This document shows, one piece after another, positions 36,063 through 43,536 of a stretch of DNA of 64,000 bases (the first letter of the stretch is position 1; each line of letters starts with the position of its first letter). The position numbers and the translations under genes are program-made. The notes under the pieces were generated by a model. It made no database searches. It was not told the origin of the DNA and was given only the letters and a program-made list of their open reading frames with translations. Origin of the DNA: Nitrobacter sp039808345 (GTDB taxonomy: Bacteria > Pseudomonadota > Alphaproteobacteria > Rhizobiales > Xanthobacteraceae); NCBI RefSeq assembly GCF_047824785.1, contig NZ_CP181167.1:2418001-2482000 (forward strand). The letters are read 5' to 3'.

Positions 36063-37651
36063 GCGTCTTCTCTTATGTAAAGCGATCCATCCTCGCGGAA
36101 CACGCTCGATCCGTCTTCGCGTTTGATGCTCGGCGGGATGACGGGCGTTTCGCCACCGGCATCCGGGTCGTAGGGTGCAAGAATCTCAGGGAATACGAGG
36201 ATGAACGTGAACGTGATCCGGCCGGCCATCAGATCGATGTCGGCGTCCTGAATTTCGATGACCGAATCCTGAAGCCCGGAAACGTAGGGATACTGGACCC
36301 TGACCCATCGCTCGCCGAGCGCGGCAAGGCCGTAAAGTTTTGTTGTGATGGTCCCGCTCAACGGCGCATTGAGGCGCTTCATCGCCCGCTCAGCCAGACG
36401 GCGCGCTTGCGTCTCGGTCTGCGTCCATTTCAGGTCAAGGGACTGAGATCGCGTCACACCGGTAAGTGATATCGACTCTTCATCCCGATATGGCTCGGCC
36501 TGAACCTCGACATAGCCCGAATTCGGATCGGTGTAGGATATGTTGAGTTGGTTGACGGTCTGCTCGTCCGCCTGCCCGTAATTGATGTTGAAATCGATGA
36601 CGTGATTGGCTGCTATGGTGACAGTCGGCTCGCGATACACCCCGACCTTGAGCGCGAGCGAGCCGTCACCGGCTTCCGCCAGCCACCCGTCGCAGGTCGC
36701 CAAAATCGAATTGACGACATCCTCGGGCTTGTTGTCGAATTGATACCAACCATTCGACGTATAACGCGGCTCGGTGTCGCCCGGCGTGGCGACGCGCTCA
36801 TCGCAAAGATCGGCCTCGTGCATCCATAGAGCGAGATGCGCCGGCGTCGGAAACAGGATGTCGAAATCCAGCCCCATGCAGCCATCGACCTGGGTGAGAT
36901 AGTCGAGAAGTTGCAGGACCGGGTTGTAGGAAATCTTCCACGTCGAGGAATCCAGCCGGCTTTGCGTCGGGTCGCGAGGGTCCCATACCGGCGAGCAGTC
37001 GAGCACCAGAGAGAGGGCGGGAAGCCCGCGCGGATAGATCTCGGTGTAGTCTTCCGGCTTGATTTCCTGACCTTGGCAATAAAGGGATGCCCAGAAGATG
37101 CCGATTCCGAAATGCGTTGCGGGGTCCCATATGCCGCCGCTTGGCCCGACACCGAAGAAGCTTTGAGTTGACCCGTCGCCGTAGCCGAAGTGAACCCTGA
37201 CGTTGCCGACCGGGCCGTATCGACCGTCATCAGCGAAGGCCGGGCGTATCGCGTCGGTTGCGCCGTGGTCGAACACCACCAGATCGTCGTGCAGGTACAT
37301 GTTCACGACGGCGGCGACGCGGCCGGAATGGACCGCCATGACATCGTAGGAGTTCTTCTCCGATTCCTCGAACAGCATGTAGTAGCCAGCGAGCCGGTTG
37401 CGGCCATAGCCCCGGATGCGCGGCGGGATTCCCTGCTTAAGCGGGTGAGACCCGTTCTCCGGCTTCGGCACATCCGGCCGCAGCGCGTAGTTCAGCCCGA
37501 TCGAGGTGCCGAGGATAGCCGCAGTGCCGACCGCGGTCGCAAGGCTCACGCCGAGAAATGACGCACCGCTGATCGCTGAGCCGAAACCTATCCCCGTGAT
37601 CGCCCCCGGCGCGACGCTCGCGATCAGTATGGTCCCGATCGTCTCCGCCAT
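36059..37651 (-). CDS. Phage tail tip/host-specificity protein (gpJ-like)
   Basis: 530 residues with the start at 37651, which overlaps the stop of the peptidase-like gene (TGATG). A hydrophobic N-terminus (TIGTILIASVAPGAITGIGF) precedes RIRGYGRNRLAGYYMLFEE and QGIPPRIRGYG-type motifs, followed by hub-like domains with DYLTQVDGCMGLDFDILF and QLNISYTDPNSGYVEVQAEPY. The order and motifs match the central tail-tip (J-like) protein of siphoviruses. It would nucleate tail assembly and contact the receptor. The C-terminal repeats KREDGSSVFREDGSLYIRED are striking. Confidence 0.8.
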   Translation of the reverse strand: MAETIGTILIASVAPGAITGIGFGSAISGASFLGVSLATAVGTAAILGTSIGLNYALRPDVPKPENGSHPLKQGIPPRIRGYGRNRLAGYYMLFEESEKNSYDVMAVHSGRVAAVVNMYLHDDLVVFDHGATDAIRPAFADDGRYGPVGNVRVHFGYGDGSTQSFFGVGPSGGIWDPATHFGIGIFWASLYCQGQEIKPEDYTEIYPRGLPALSLVLDCSPVWDPRDPTQSRLDSSTWKISYNPVLQLLDYLTQVDGCMGLDFDILFPTPAHLALWMHEADLCDERVATPGDTEPRYTSNGWYQFDNKPEDVVNSILATCDGWLAEAGDGSLALKVGVYREPTVTIAANHVIDFNINYGQADEQTVNQLNISYTDPNSGYVEVQAEPYRDEESISLTGVTRSQSLDLKWTQTETQARRLAERAMKRLNAPLSGTITTKLYGLAALGERWVRVQYPYVSGLQDSVIEIQDADIDLMAGRITFTFILVFPEILAPYDPDAGGETPVIPPSIKREDGSSVFREDGSLYIREDA

Positions 37652-38070
37652 CAGAACGTCCACGCCCGCAGCATCGGGAGCCTGTCGTCGCTGTCCATCA
37701 CCAAACCCATGTCCGACGTGACGACGGCATGGCAGCGCGGGGCGGCGCAGATCGCACCGGTCGGCCTTCGCCGTATCTCGCCGCCTACCGAGTAAGGCGC
37801 GTCGACGGCGACGATATCGCCGGCGATAGGCGCCACGGTCGGCCGCATCCCGACCGCGGTCAGACGCGAATGACAGGATTCGAGGAATCCGCCCTCGCGA
37901 GCGACGATGCGCCGAAGCTCCTGCTCCGAAGAATAGGTGCCCCTGACATCGGAGATCGGATCGCGCCCGCACACATTGACAACCCAATCCGCCATGAAGG
38001 TCGAGCAATCCCACGTCCCCGGTGACCAGCGCTTGCGAAGAATGGAGGCGAAGTAATCCGTGAGCGTCAT
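37651..38070 (-). CDS. Tail-assembly protein, NlpC/P60-like (DUF6950-like)
   Basis: About 139 residues from ATG 38070, which overlaps the upstream stop. The pattern WDCSTFMADWVVNVCGRDPI (Cys nucleophile region) and a later CHAVVTSDMGLVMDSDD with the His fit a lambda gpK-like NlpC/P60 cysteine peptidase used in tail assembly or wall penetration. It is located directly before the tail-tip gene, as expected. Confidence 0.7.
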   Translation of the reverse strand: MTLTDYFASILRKRWSPGTWDCSTFMADWVVNVCGRDPISDVRGTYSSEQELRRIVAREGGFLESCHSRLTAVGMRPTVAPIAGDIVAVDAPYSVGGEIRRRPTGAICAAPRCHAVVTSDMGLVMDSDDRLPMLRAWTF

Positions 38071-38681
38071 GCTGACAGCCGCGGCCACGTCTTGTTGAAC
38101 CCGTTAGCGTAGAGCGGCGTGCGCTCGCAGAAATAATCGGTCGGATATCTGGCTCGCTGGTCTTGGTTCGTGAAATAGGCCAGCCCCGGCCGCCGGCGAC
38201 CGGTCATAAGTGTCCCCGCAGAAAGCGTGACGGTCCTGACGGTCAACTGCCCAACCTCGGTCGGCGCCACCTGTTGAATCGCGAGGTAGTCGGCGGTGTA
38301 GTTCTGAATCCATTTGATCGGGCCCAGCAGCGACCAGTTATCGTCCATCACGGCGAAGCCGACAGAAACACGCTTCCCCTTGACCTGCTGTGCATCGCCG
38401 CCAGATGCGATTTGAAGGATGTCTCCGGTCACGCCGCTGATGGTGAACTCCACCCGCTGCGCCGCGCCGTTGACCATCTGCTTGAGGGCGGGGACGCTGC
38501 CGACCTCGCCAAAGCCGTTATACTTTGCGCCCGTACCGTCAAGCACGTCGGGCTGCGTCGTCTCGAAAGGCCCGACGCCCAGCCAGAGCCTGACGACTGG
38601 ATCCGTTTCCAGGCGGAAAAACACGCCGATGCGCGCGGAATTCCTGGCCAGCGCGGCCAGTTCATCTTGCGAAAGATTCAT
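38067..38681 (-). CDS. Phage minor tail protein
   Basis: 204 residues. The sequence is beta-rich (ARIGVFFRLETDPVVRLWLG, TISGVTGDILQIA, WSLLGPIKWIQNYTADYLAI). Comparable proteins lie between the tape measure and tip genes in alphaproteobacterial siphoviruses, probably as distal tail components. It overlaps the next gene by ATGA. Confidence 0.65.
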   Translation of the reverse strand: MNLSQDELAALARNSARIGVFFRLETDPVVRLWLGVGPFETTQPDVLDGTGAKYNGFGEVGSVPALKQMVNGAAQRVEFTISGVTGDILQIASGGDAQQVKGKRVSVGFAVMDDNWSLLGPIKWIQNYTADYLAIQQVAPTEVGQLTVRTVTLSAGTLMTGRRRPGLAYFTNQDQRARYPTDYFCERTPLYANGFNKTWPRLSA

Positions 38682-38687
38682 GACAGG

Positions 38688-39401
38688 TCAGACCGGATAG
38701 AAGTATTCGACGAAGCTGACATCGGTGTCAGCAAAGCGGCGCATCGACAATGTCAGCTTCATCACATTCGGGTCCGCGAGCATCATGACGCAGCGCGGGC
38801 GGTCGAATTCGAGATACATCCCTGCCGTCACCGCCTCCCGGAGCGGCGGGCGGAACGTGATCACGGAGTTGCCTCCGCCTTGATCATCGACCGTGCCGAC
38901 CTCATACAGATGCCAGCCTTGCGTCGGGTGCTCGATCGAGAAGAACTCGCCGCCGCGCAGCGGGCCGCCAGCGGCGAATGACAGTGCGAGGCTGACGGCC
39001 CGCAACGGCGCGTCCAGCAGAACAGACGCGTCGACGATGTTCTGGGCATATCCCGCCCCGTCGTCGAAGAGCGCACCATCGGAGTGCGGCACGGCTCCGA
39101 TCGCGTAGAGAGGCTTCCCATCTACAATCGGCGCCGGGAAGTGGCGCTTGTCGCACATCGGCACGATGATCGGCGCTGAGCCGCCGTCGCACAGGACCTC
39201 CAGCGCGCGCCAGGCGCGGACGTGATCCGGCGTGCGTAAATTGATCGAGCCGTATTCACACTTCCACAATCCGCCGCCGCTGGTCGTTACGCGAGGGAAC
39301 GCACCTTGTGCAGATTGACCGACAGAAGCCGTCGACGACAGTATCTGCCACGACCCCGACCGCTCCCGCATGAGCGAGGCTGGAAATTCCGGAACAGCCA
39401 C
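38688..39401 (-). CDS. Phage tail protein after tape measure
   Basis: 237 residues from a GTG start at 39401. The sequence FPASLMRERSGSWQILSSTA, GGLWKCEYGSINLRTPDHVRAWRALEVLCDGG and FVEYFYPV resembles distal tail proteins. It starts 3 bases after the stop of the tape-measure remnant, which is the expected gene order for a tail module. The exact role is unknown. Confidence 0.65.
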   Translation of the reverse strand: MAVPEFPASLMRERSGSWQILSSTASVGQSAQGAFPRVTTSGGGLWKCEYGSINLRTPDHVRAWRALEVLCDGGSAPIIVPMCDKRHFPAPIVDGKPLYAIGAVPHSDGALFDDGAGYAQNIVDASVLLDAPLRAVSLALSFAAGGPLRGGEFFSIEHPTQGWHLYEVGTVDDQGGGNSVITFRPPLREAVTAGMYLEFDRPRCVMMLADPNVMKLTLSMRRFADTDVSFVEYFYPV

Positions 39402-39403
39402 GA

Positions 39404-39574
39404 CTACGCAACTCCGGTTGACTGAAAGCGTTGCGCGCTCTGCATCGCCTTGCCCTGCCCGGCGATCGCCTTGGCGTGCTGCGCCAGAACACCCCTGATC
39501 CGCTCCACGGCCCCCGCGTCAGCTCCGCGTGCGTCTATCTGATAGACCGGCGCGAAAGTCTGCTCTTTCGGCAT
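39404..39574 (-). pseudogene. Tape-measure protein C-terminal remnant
   Basis: A 56-codon frame (MPKEQTFAPVYQIDARGADA, then AVERIRGVLAQHAKAIAGQG, ending QSTGVA and TAG) with the helical, Ala/Gln-rich character of the end of a tail tape-measure protein, in its expected position. The frame remains open upstream to a TGA that is the stop of the Cro-like gene at 39599. The rest of the tape measure and all head genes are missing, so a deletion joined this end to the immunity region. Confidence 0.7.
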
Positions 39575-39598
39575 CCCGCCGCCCTCAAGCGAGCGCCC

Positions 39599-39805
39599 TC
39601 ATACCGCCTCGCCTTCATGCGCGGGCGGGGTGGGGTCGGCGACGAGGCTTTGCAGCAGCTTCAGAGCCGGGCCACGAGGCTTTGTCCCGCTTTCACGCTC
39701 CCAATTGGAAACAGTGCTTTGGTCGACGCCGAGGCGCTCGGCCAACTCTTCTTGAGTAAGGTCAAGGGACACGCGAAGCGCCCTGATGTCGATTTGCTTA
39801 TTCAT
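39599..39805 (-). CDS. Cro-like HTH protein
   Basis: 68 residues. An XRE-type helix-turn-helix (SLDLTQEELAERLGVDQSTVSNWERES) is followed by a short tail. The gene is divergent from the larger repressor gene, with two palindromic operators between them. Its promoter (TTGACG-N17-CATACT on the minus strand, 39840 to 39812) has the operator on its -10. After the deletion it reads into the tail genes. Confidence 0.85.
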   Translation of the reverse strand: MNKQIDIRALRVSLDLTQEELAERLGVDQSTVSNWERESGTKPRGPALKLLQSLVADPTPPAHEGEAV

Positions 39806-39811
39806 GCCGCG

Positions 39812-39874
39812 AGTATGAGAAAGTCATAGCTCCGCGTCAATGAGTTTCTCATATCTAAGTATGGCAATCTCACA
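39812..39874. promoter_or_regulatory. Divergent immunity promoter with palindromic operators
   Basis: Two 15-bp operators with pattern TATGA-N5-TCATA: TATGAGAAAGTCATA at 39814-39828 and AATGAGTTTCTCATA at 39839-39853. A weaker third, TATGGCAATCTCACA, is at 39860-39874. On the minus strand, -35 TTGACG (39840-39835) and -10 CATACT (39817-39812) are 17 bp apart and drive the Cro-like gene. The first operator covers the -10. The same arrangement recurs at 43074-43124. Confidence 0.8.
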
Positions 39875-39877
39875 GAT

Positions 39878-40252
39878 ATGGAACTTCACGAACGACTGGC
39901 TGCAGCGCGACAGGCTGCTGGGTACGAGTCGGCGGCCGACGCCGCCCGCGCTCTCGGTGCGTCCTACCCTACCTATGCGGGTCACGAAAACGGCAGTTCA
40001 GGCTTCCGGCACAAGACAGCCGTGATCTATGCGCGCAAGTTTGGTGTCTCGCTGGAATGGCTGCTCACTGGGCGCGGCCCCATGACCAAAAAGGGTGATG
40101 ATCCGGATTTGGCCGATCTTATCCAGTGGTGGGGCGAGGCTGAACCGGAGGCAAAGGCTGCTGTTCGTCTGATTTTGAACGCGCGGAAGCCTTCAATATC
40201 TCCAGAACCCGCTTCCGGGTCTCGGAATCAGCGGACATCCAAGCGGAAATGA
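39878..40252 (+). CDS. CI-like HTH repressor (no peptidase domain)
   Basis: 124 residues. An XRE-type HTH is seen (ESAADAARALGASYPTYAGHENGSSG), then FRHKTAVIYARKFGVSLEWLLTGRGPM, typical of prophage repressors, and a helical tail. No S24/LexA-type autocleavage domain is present, so induction would need another route. It is divergent from the Cro-like gene across the operators. Confidence 0.85.
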   Translation: MELHERLAAARQAAGYESAADAARALGASYPTYAGHENGSSGFRHKTAVIYARKFGVSLEWLLTGRGPMTKKGDDPDLADLIQWWGEAEPEAKAAVRLILNARKPSISPEPASGSRNQRTSKRK

Positions 40253-40536
40253 CTTCGTCATCCAGATCGTCAACCTCCATCAGCGCGCCCCGCAATGTTC
40301 TCTGTCTGTTCACTACAGGGGCAAAGTTGGAATAATTCCAAGGTGCGCTGGTCGATTCTTAAGGAATGGTTAACCGACTGAGGGGGCGGTGGGATTCCTA
40401 AAGCTGCGGTCGGATTGTGGATTGATCGAGCGCGATGGTTGCGGTTTGGTGACGGCGTGACAAAATTTGGTGACCGCCCGTCGCAATTTTAACCCGGCAG
40501 CGTTATTGTCCGAGATGTCTCTGTTGGGAAAACACC
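40253..40536. promoter_or_regulatory. Intergenic region with 21-bp-spaced direct repeats
   Basis: No gene on the plus strand. TTTGGTGAC occurs at 40445-40453 and 40466-40474, exactly 21 bp apart, or two helical turns. This spacing would suit side-by-side binding of a regulator upstream of the cargo genes that start at 40537. The binding protein is unknown. Confidence 0.4.
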
Positions 40537-40746
40537 ATGGCCCTTCGTGAACGTAAAAAAGCTGGCGTCCCCCCCACTCACGGGGAAGTTGCCCTTTCGC
40601 GCGTTCTGAAAGCCGGCCCCAAAGAATTGGCAGAGATGTATGAGCGAACCCAGCGAGAAGTTGCCCGCGTCCGACAAGAAGCGGAAGATCGGCGGCAGCG
40701 GCTCCGAGACGCCACACGAGGACCCGCGAAACAATTCCGTCTATGA
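40537..40746 (+). CDS. Small charged coiled-coil protein overlapping the DUF6414-like gene
   Basis: 69 residues, very rich in Arg, Glu and Gln (ELAEMYERTQREVARVRQEA, EDRRQRLRDATRG), a likely coiled coil. Its last 107 bases overlap the next gene in a different frame, so the two are translationally linked or one start is wrong. An ATG with a weak GGGA site precedes it. It may be the partner of the DUF6414-like protein. Confidence 0.5.
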   Translation: MALRERKKAGVPPTHGEVALSRVLKAGPKELAEMYERTQREVARVRQEAEDRRQRLRDATRGPAKQFRL

Positions 40747-41614
40747 TTTCCTGTATCATGACGCGAGGCGAATTGCTGCTTTCCTGGCGCAGTTTGAAAC
40801 CTATGGCGTCCTGCAGGGCGTAAAAAGCCACGAAAGTGTCGGGAGATCATCATCATCGCGCTCGACGGCGAGCGCGGGTGTGGATGTTGTGACGCTGGCG
40901 AAGGGCGCTGTTTCTTACGACGGCACAATCAGCGATGACGAGCGGGATGCAGCCGAGCGAACCTATGATCCCCTTTGGACCAATGCGAAAGCCCTACTCG
41001 ATTATTTAACTGAACGCAGCTTGATTATTCGCAACCTGAGCGACGCCCGCATTGGACAATTTGTTCTTGTAACGGGATCGTTTGCGGCATTCGACGTCGG
41101 AATTCTGAGAGAGGCCTGGAAACAGCCAGCGATCAAAAAGATAATCCTCGACGCCGCCACCAAGCCGGAGGCCTCAACGAACCGCCACGAACGGCGAAAG
41201 AACAACAGCCAACATCCCAAAGAGACATCGGACGCGCAGGCGGCGCTGGAACTCATCCCGCTGCTACCCCACTCCGTTCAGGGGACGATCCGCAGCGCCA
41301 ATGATTCAATCTGGTTCAATCTCAGGGAAGAGAGTATGGTTATCAGCTCTCCCGAACTGCTTCTGAAGCACGGGATCGGGGTTGCTGGAGACTGGAGCGC
41401 GATCGGGATACTTGATGCGATGCCCGAAGGGGACGCCTTCTCGGTAGAGGTCCACGCGATCGAACAAACTCTCGCGGCCGCGTCCCTCGGCGGCATCATG
41501 AGCCAAATGAACCAGTTGGCTCTTATGACACGCTTGATGTTGGGCCGGCCGCCAAGCACTTACGGAATGACACCACTTATCATTTTCCGAGAAATCTCTG
41601 GCGATGCGGGTTAG
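40640..41614 (+). CDS. DUF6414-like protein (prophage cargo)
   Basis: 324 residues. After a charged start, NNSVYDFLYHDARRIAAFLAQFETYGVLQ fits the DUF6414 opening as I recall it, then LTERSLIIRNLSDARIGQFVLVTGSFAAFDVGIL and a C-terminal region ending GMTPLIIFREI. DUF6414 has no established biochemical role; family members are often encoded in accessory or defence-rich regions. It lies between the repressor and the early promoter, a common place for superinfection-exclusion or anti-phage cargo. Membrane segments are not evident. Confidence 0.6.
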   Translation: MSEPSEKLPASDKKRKIGGSGSETPHEDPRNNSVYDFLYHDARRIAAFLAQFETYGVLQGVKSHESVGRSSSSRSTASAGVDVVTLAKGAVSYDGTISDDERDAAERTYDPLWTNAKALLDYLTERSLIIRNLSDARIGQFVLVTGSFAAFDVGILREAWKQPAIKKIILDAATKPEASTNRHERRKNNSQHPKETSDAQAALELIPLLPHSVQGTIRSANDSIWFNLREESMVISSPELLLKHGIGVAGDWSAIGILDAMPEGDAFSVEVHAIEQTLAAASLGGIMSQMNQLALMTRLMLGRPPSTYGMTPLIIFREISGDAG

Positions 41615-41761
41615 CTCCGCCCTCCCCGGGCCCGCTGACGCCGACATCGAATGGGCCGCGAAGGTCGTCGGGATGAAGCCGAGGTGAGCGGGCCACGGCA
41701 CAGGGGGATTTGATGAGTGGCGCGCTGATGCTTAGCGGCAAGCTGTGCAAGGAGGCCTTTT

Positions 41762-42088
41762 GTGGCTAACGACAAGCCGACTAGCCTGAGAATGGGATTT
41801 GGATATGGCCAAGCCCGCGCGGCGGGACTTGGCGGCGTTAGGGCCGACCGTTCAACTCGACAGGTGAACAAGATCACCAAAGAGAACAAGTCTACCCGAA
41901 CAGCAACACTCGAAATACGAGAATTCGCAAAAGACCCAGATTGGGCGCCGCTGATCAAACATTTGGTATCTCAGGGATTGTCGCCAAAAGATATCAGCGA
42001 TGAGCTGTACTGGGTGAAGCGATACGCTTGGTCGAAGGCCAAGGGGCATTCATTGGCGTTCCGCCTCAAATTTCATTGGCGCGGCTGA
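41762..42088 (+). CDS. Unknown prophage protein with basic N-terminus (108 aa)
   Basis: Starts at GTG 41762 with AAGGAGG close upstream. The N-terminal half is basic (LGGVRADRSTRQVNKITKEN), followed by LEIREFAKDPDWAPLIKHLV and GLSPKDISDELYWVKRYAWSK. It is perhaps a DNA-binding protein, and no named domain is recognised. It is downstream of the DUF6414-like gene on the same strand, with 147 bp between, and upstream of the hairpin cluster that probably ends this transcript. Confidence 0.6.
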   Translation: MANDKPTSLRMGFGYGQARAAGLGGVRADRSTRQVNKITKENKSTRTATLEIREFAKDPDWAPLIKHLVSQGLSPKDISDELYWVKRYAWSKAKGHSLAFRLKFHWRG

Positions 42089-42157
42089 AATTTCAAACTG
42101 AGACACTACCCTCAGTTTCATAACGTCACGGCAAGCGCCGGGTTGCTCATGGAAAAC

Positions 42158-42217
42158 CCCGCCGGAGCGGGCCTGGCGTCGGTCGGAAGGCCCGCTCAGC
42201 CCCCCAACTCCGGCGGG
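42158..42217 (+). terminator. Nested hairpin (terminator or attenuator)
   Basis: The outer stem CCCGCCGGAG (42158-42167) pairs with CTCCGGCGGG (42208-42217). An inner perfect stem GAGCGGGCC / GGCCCGCTC lies within. CCTTTC follows, so termination is plausible but the T-run is poor. Confidence 0.55.
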
Positions 42218-42331
42218 CCTTTCGCTGTCTGAAACTGCGGCTGCCGCGGCCGTCCCTTTAGGAACCCAGATCAACGCTCGGCATTGATCCTGCGGTACGG
42301 GATGGCCTCCGTCCACCTGTCGCCCCGTTCC

Positions 42332-42363
42332 AAGGCCCGCTGTGACTCCATCCGGCGGGCCTT
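42332..42363 (+). terminator. Hairpin AAGGCCCGC / GCGGGCCTT
   Basis: A perfect 9-bp stem with a 14-nt loop, followed by CTGTTCTT. It is the second of three related GGCGGGCC-containing hairpins in the gene-free stretch after 42088. Confidence 0.5.
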
Positions 42364-42485
42364 CTGTTCTTCCCTGGCGGGCCTTCCTTTTAGGAACAAC
42401 CGCCAATTGCATGAATTGACGGTCCGGAACCGGGATGAGCCCCAAGTCCCCCTTGTGGGTCCCGCTTCCTTCCCACTGATGACTT

Positions 42486-42512
42486 GGCCCGCCTTCATAG
42501 GCGGGCCTTTTT
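42486..42512 (+). terminator. Strong Rho-independent terminator
   Basis: GGCCCGCC-TTCATA-GGCGGGCC followed by TTTTT. This is the clearest of the three hairpins and separates the cargo block (40.5-42.1 kb) from the convergent gene at 42576-42962. Confidence 0.85.
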
Positions 42513-42575
42513 GCTGATTGGAGATGGACCCAGGCCACGCGCGCCGCAGTTGCAGCGGCGGGTGATCCGCGGCGG

Positions 42576-42962
42576 TCATGCGCGCGAACTGGCCGCACCT
42601 GCTTCCCGCTGGCGATCCGACTTCCAATCCTCCAACCGCCGGAGGCCAAAGGTGACAATGTAGCCGAAGTAGCGTTGCGCCCATGAAAGCGGCACCAAAT
42701 CCTCAGGCGGGAAGCCTCGCGCGCGGCACTCATCGTTCCTCGCTTGAAGATCGACTAGCCTCTTGCAGGGAGGCTCAAGCTTCTCAATCCCAAGCCTGCG
42801 AGCCTTTAGGTCGCCGAGAGCTTCTACCGAACGTTCAGACCTTGCGATGGCGATTGCCAGGTCCGTGAACTTCTCGCCCAATTCGCAGTGCTTTTCGGCC
42901 TTTTTGGCCGGCTCAATGACATAATCAAGAATCGCCCAGAGAGCGACGAATGCCGCCACCAC
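42576..42962 (-). CDS. Membrane protein with cytoplasmic helices, possibly N-terminally truncated
   Basis: About 128 residues from GTG 42962. It starts inside a membrane helix (VAAFVALWAILDYVIEPAKKAEKH) and continues with a helical soluble part (FTDLAIAIARSERSVEALGD, KRLVDLQARNDECRARGF). Such a layout normally has a first helix ahead of this one; the frame upstream stays open only about 20 more codons and has no ATG. It therefore looks like the remnant, or an unusual start, of a two-helix SLATT-like protein. That class is often associated with conflict systems; the identification is tentative. Confidence 0.45.
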   Translation of the reverse strand: MVAAFVALWAILDYVIEPAKKAEKHCELGEKFTDLAIAIARSERSVEALGDLKARRLGIEKLEPPCKRLVDLQARNDECRARGFPPEDLVPLSWAQRYFGYIVTFGLRRLEDWKSDRQREAGAASSRA

Positions 42963-43073
42963 CTCCGCGACATAGGCGACTTCAGGCCACGAGCCCCGGG
43001 CGAGTCAATGGCCTGCTTAGGCTGGGGCGACAGGACGAAGCTACCCCCTCCCGCGCCGCACAACAAGATTTAT

Positions 43074-43124
43074 TATGACTTTCTCATATTTGCTGTTGAC
43101 TTGTTTCTATGAGTTTTTCATACT
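43074..43124 (+). promoter_or_regulatory. Early rightward promoter with two operators
   Basis: TATGACTTTCTCATA at 43074-43088 and TATGAGTTTTTCATA at 43108-43122 match the operators at the immunity region. The promoter reads TTGACT (43096-43101), 17-bp spacer, CATACT (43119-43124), the same as the Cro-like promoter. The second operator covers the -10. The repressor could therefore silence the early operon, which starts at 43154, directly. Confidence 0.82.
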
Positions 43125-43153
43125 TTCTCCATCAACGAGCCGATGGAGCGCAG

Positions 43154-43423
43154 ATGCTTCCCCCGACTTTCACTGACTGGATGGCTGCTGAGCTGGACAA
43201 GAAGCTCGCCAGCCTGCCGACCGATCAGGCGCGGTATCGTCACCTGATCCTGCAGGGCAATGTCTGGACCCAGCGATACGACGCCTACGTGCGCCGCGGC
43301 CGGCAGCCGTTCGGTCGCCCTCACCCGCACTACGGCCCGATGGGCGCCGCCGATTTCGTGATCGTGCTCGGCATGATCGCCGGTCGGCGCAGGTCCCTCG
43401 AACAGCATCGGGTGGCGGCATGA
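43154..43423 (+). CDS. Early prophage protein 1, unknown (89 aa)
   Basis: Begins at ATG 43154 with GGAGCGCAG just upstream; an in-frame ATG at 43109 lies in the promoter and is rejected. The product contains LDKKLASLPTDQARYRHLIL and GNVWTQRYDAYVRRGRQPFG, helical and basic. It is the first gene behind the early promoter. No family is known to me. Confidence 0.7.
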   Translation: MLPPTFTDWMAAELDKKLASLPTDQARYRHLILQGNVWTQRYDAYVRRGRQPFGRPHPHYGPMGAADFVIVLGMIAGRRRSLEQHRVAA

Positions 43424-43536
43424 CCTTGCTACAATTCCTGTGCGGGTGGACAGCGGTGTCCTTCATCGTCGGGCCGGTCGCCGGCAAATTCCTCAAGCGG
43501 ATGGCCGCGCGCCAGACCAACCCGGGGAGAATGTGA
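43420..43536 (+). CDS. Small membrane peptide (38 aa)
   Basis: Starts by ATGA overlap with the previous stop and ends by TGATG overlap with the next start. A membrane helix (LLQFLCGWTAVSFIVGPVAG) is followed by basic KFLKRMAARQ. The tight coupling supports a real gene despite its size. Confidence 0.6.
   Translation: MTLLQFLCGWTAVSFIVGPVAGKFLKRMAARQTNPGRM

Larger units (their letters stand above)
42089..42575. other. Gene-free stretch with three hairpins
   Basis: 487 bases without a supported gene. The sequence is built from repeated pieces of GGCGGGCC(TT) and its complement, giving the hairpins listed separately at 42158-42217, 42332-42363 and 42486-42512. A long minus-strand open frame through it lacks a protein-like composition. 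Confidence 0.6.

Noticed and set aside
36548..38014. N-terminal extension (121 codons) of the tail-tip protein
   Set aside because: The extension is Arg-rich antisense-like sequence overlapping the peptidase-like gene; ATG 37651 overlaps that stop as the rest of the operon does.
40119..40313. 64-aa minus-strand frame opposite the end of the CI-like repressor
   Set aside because: It has plausible composition, but overlaps the better-supported repressor by 134 bases on the other strand and has no clear ribosome-binding site.
42050..42733. 227-aa minus-strand open frame
   Set aside because: It runs through hairpin repeats and overlaps the membrane-protein gene; composition is that of GC-rich antisense sequence.
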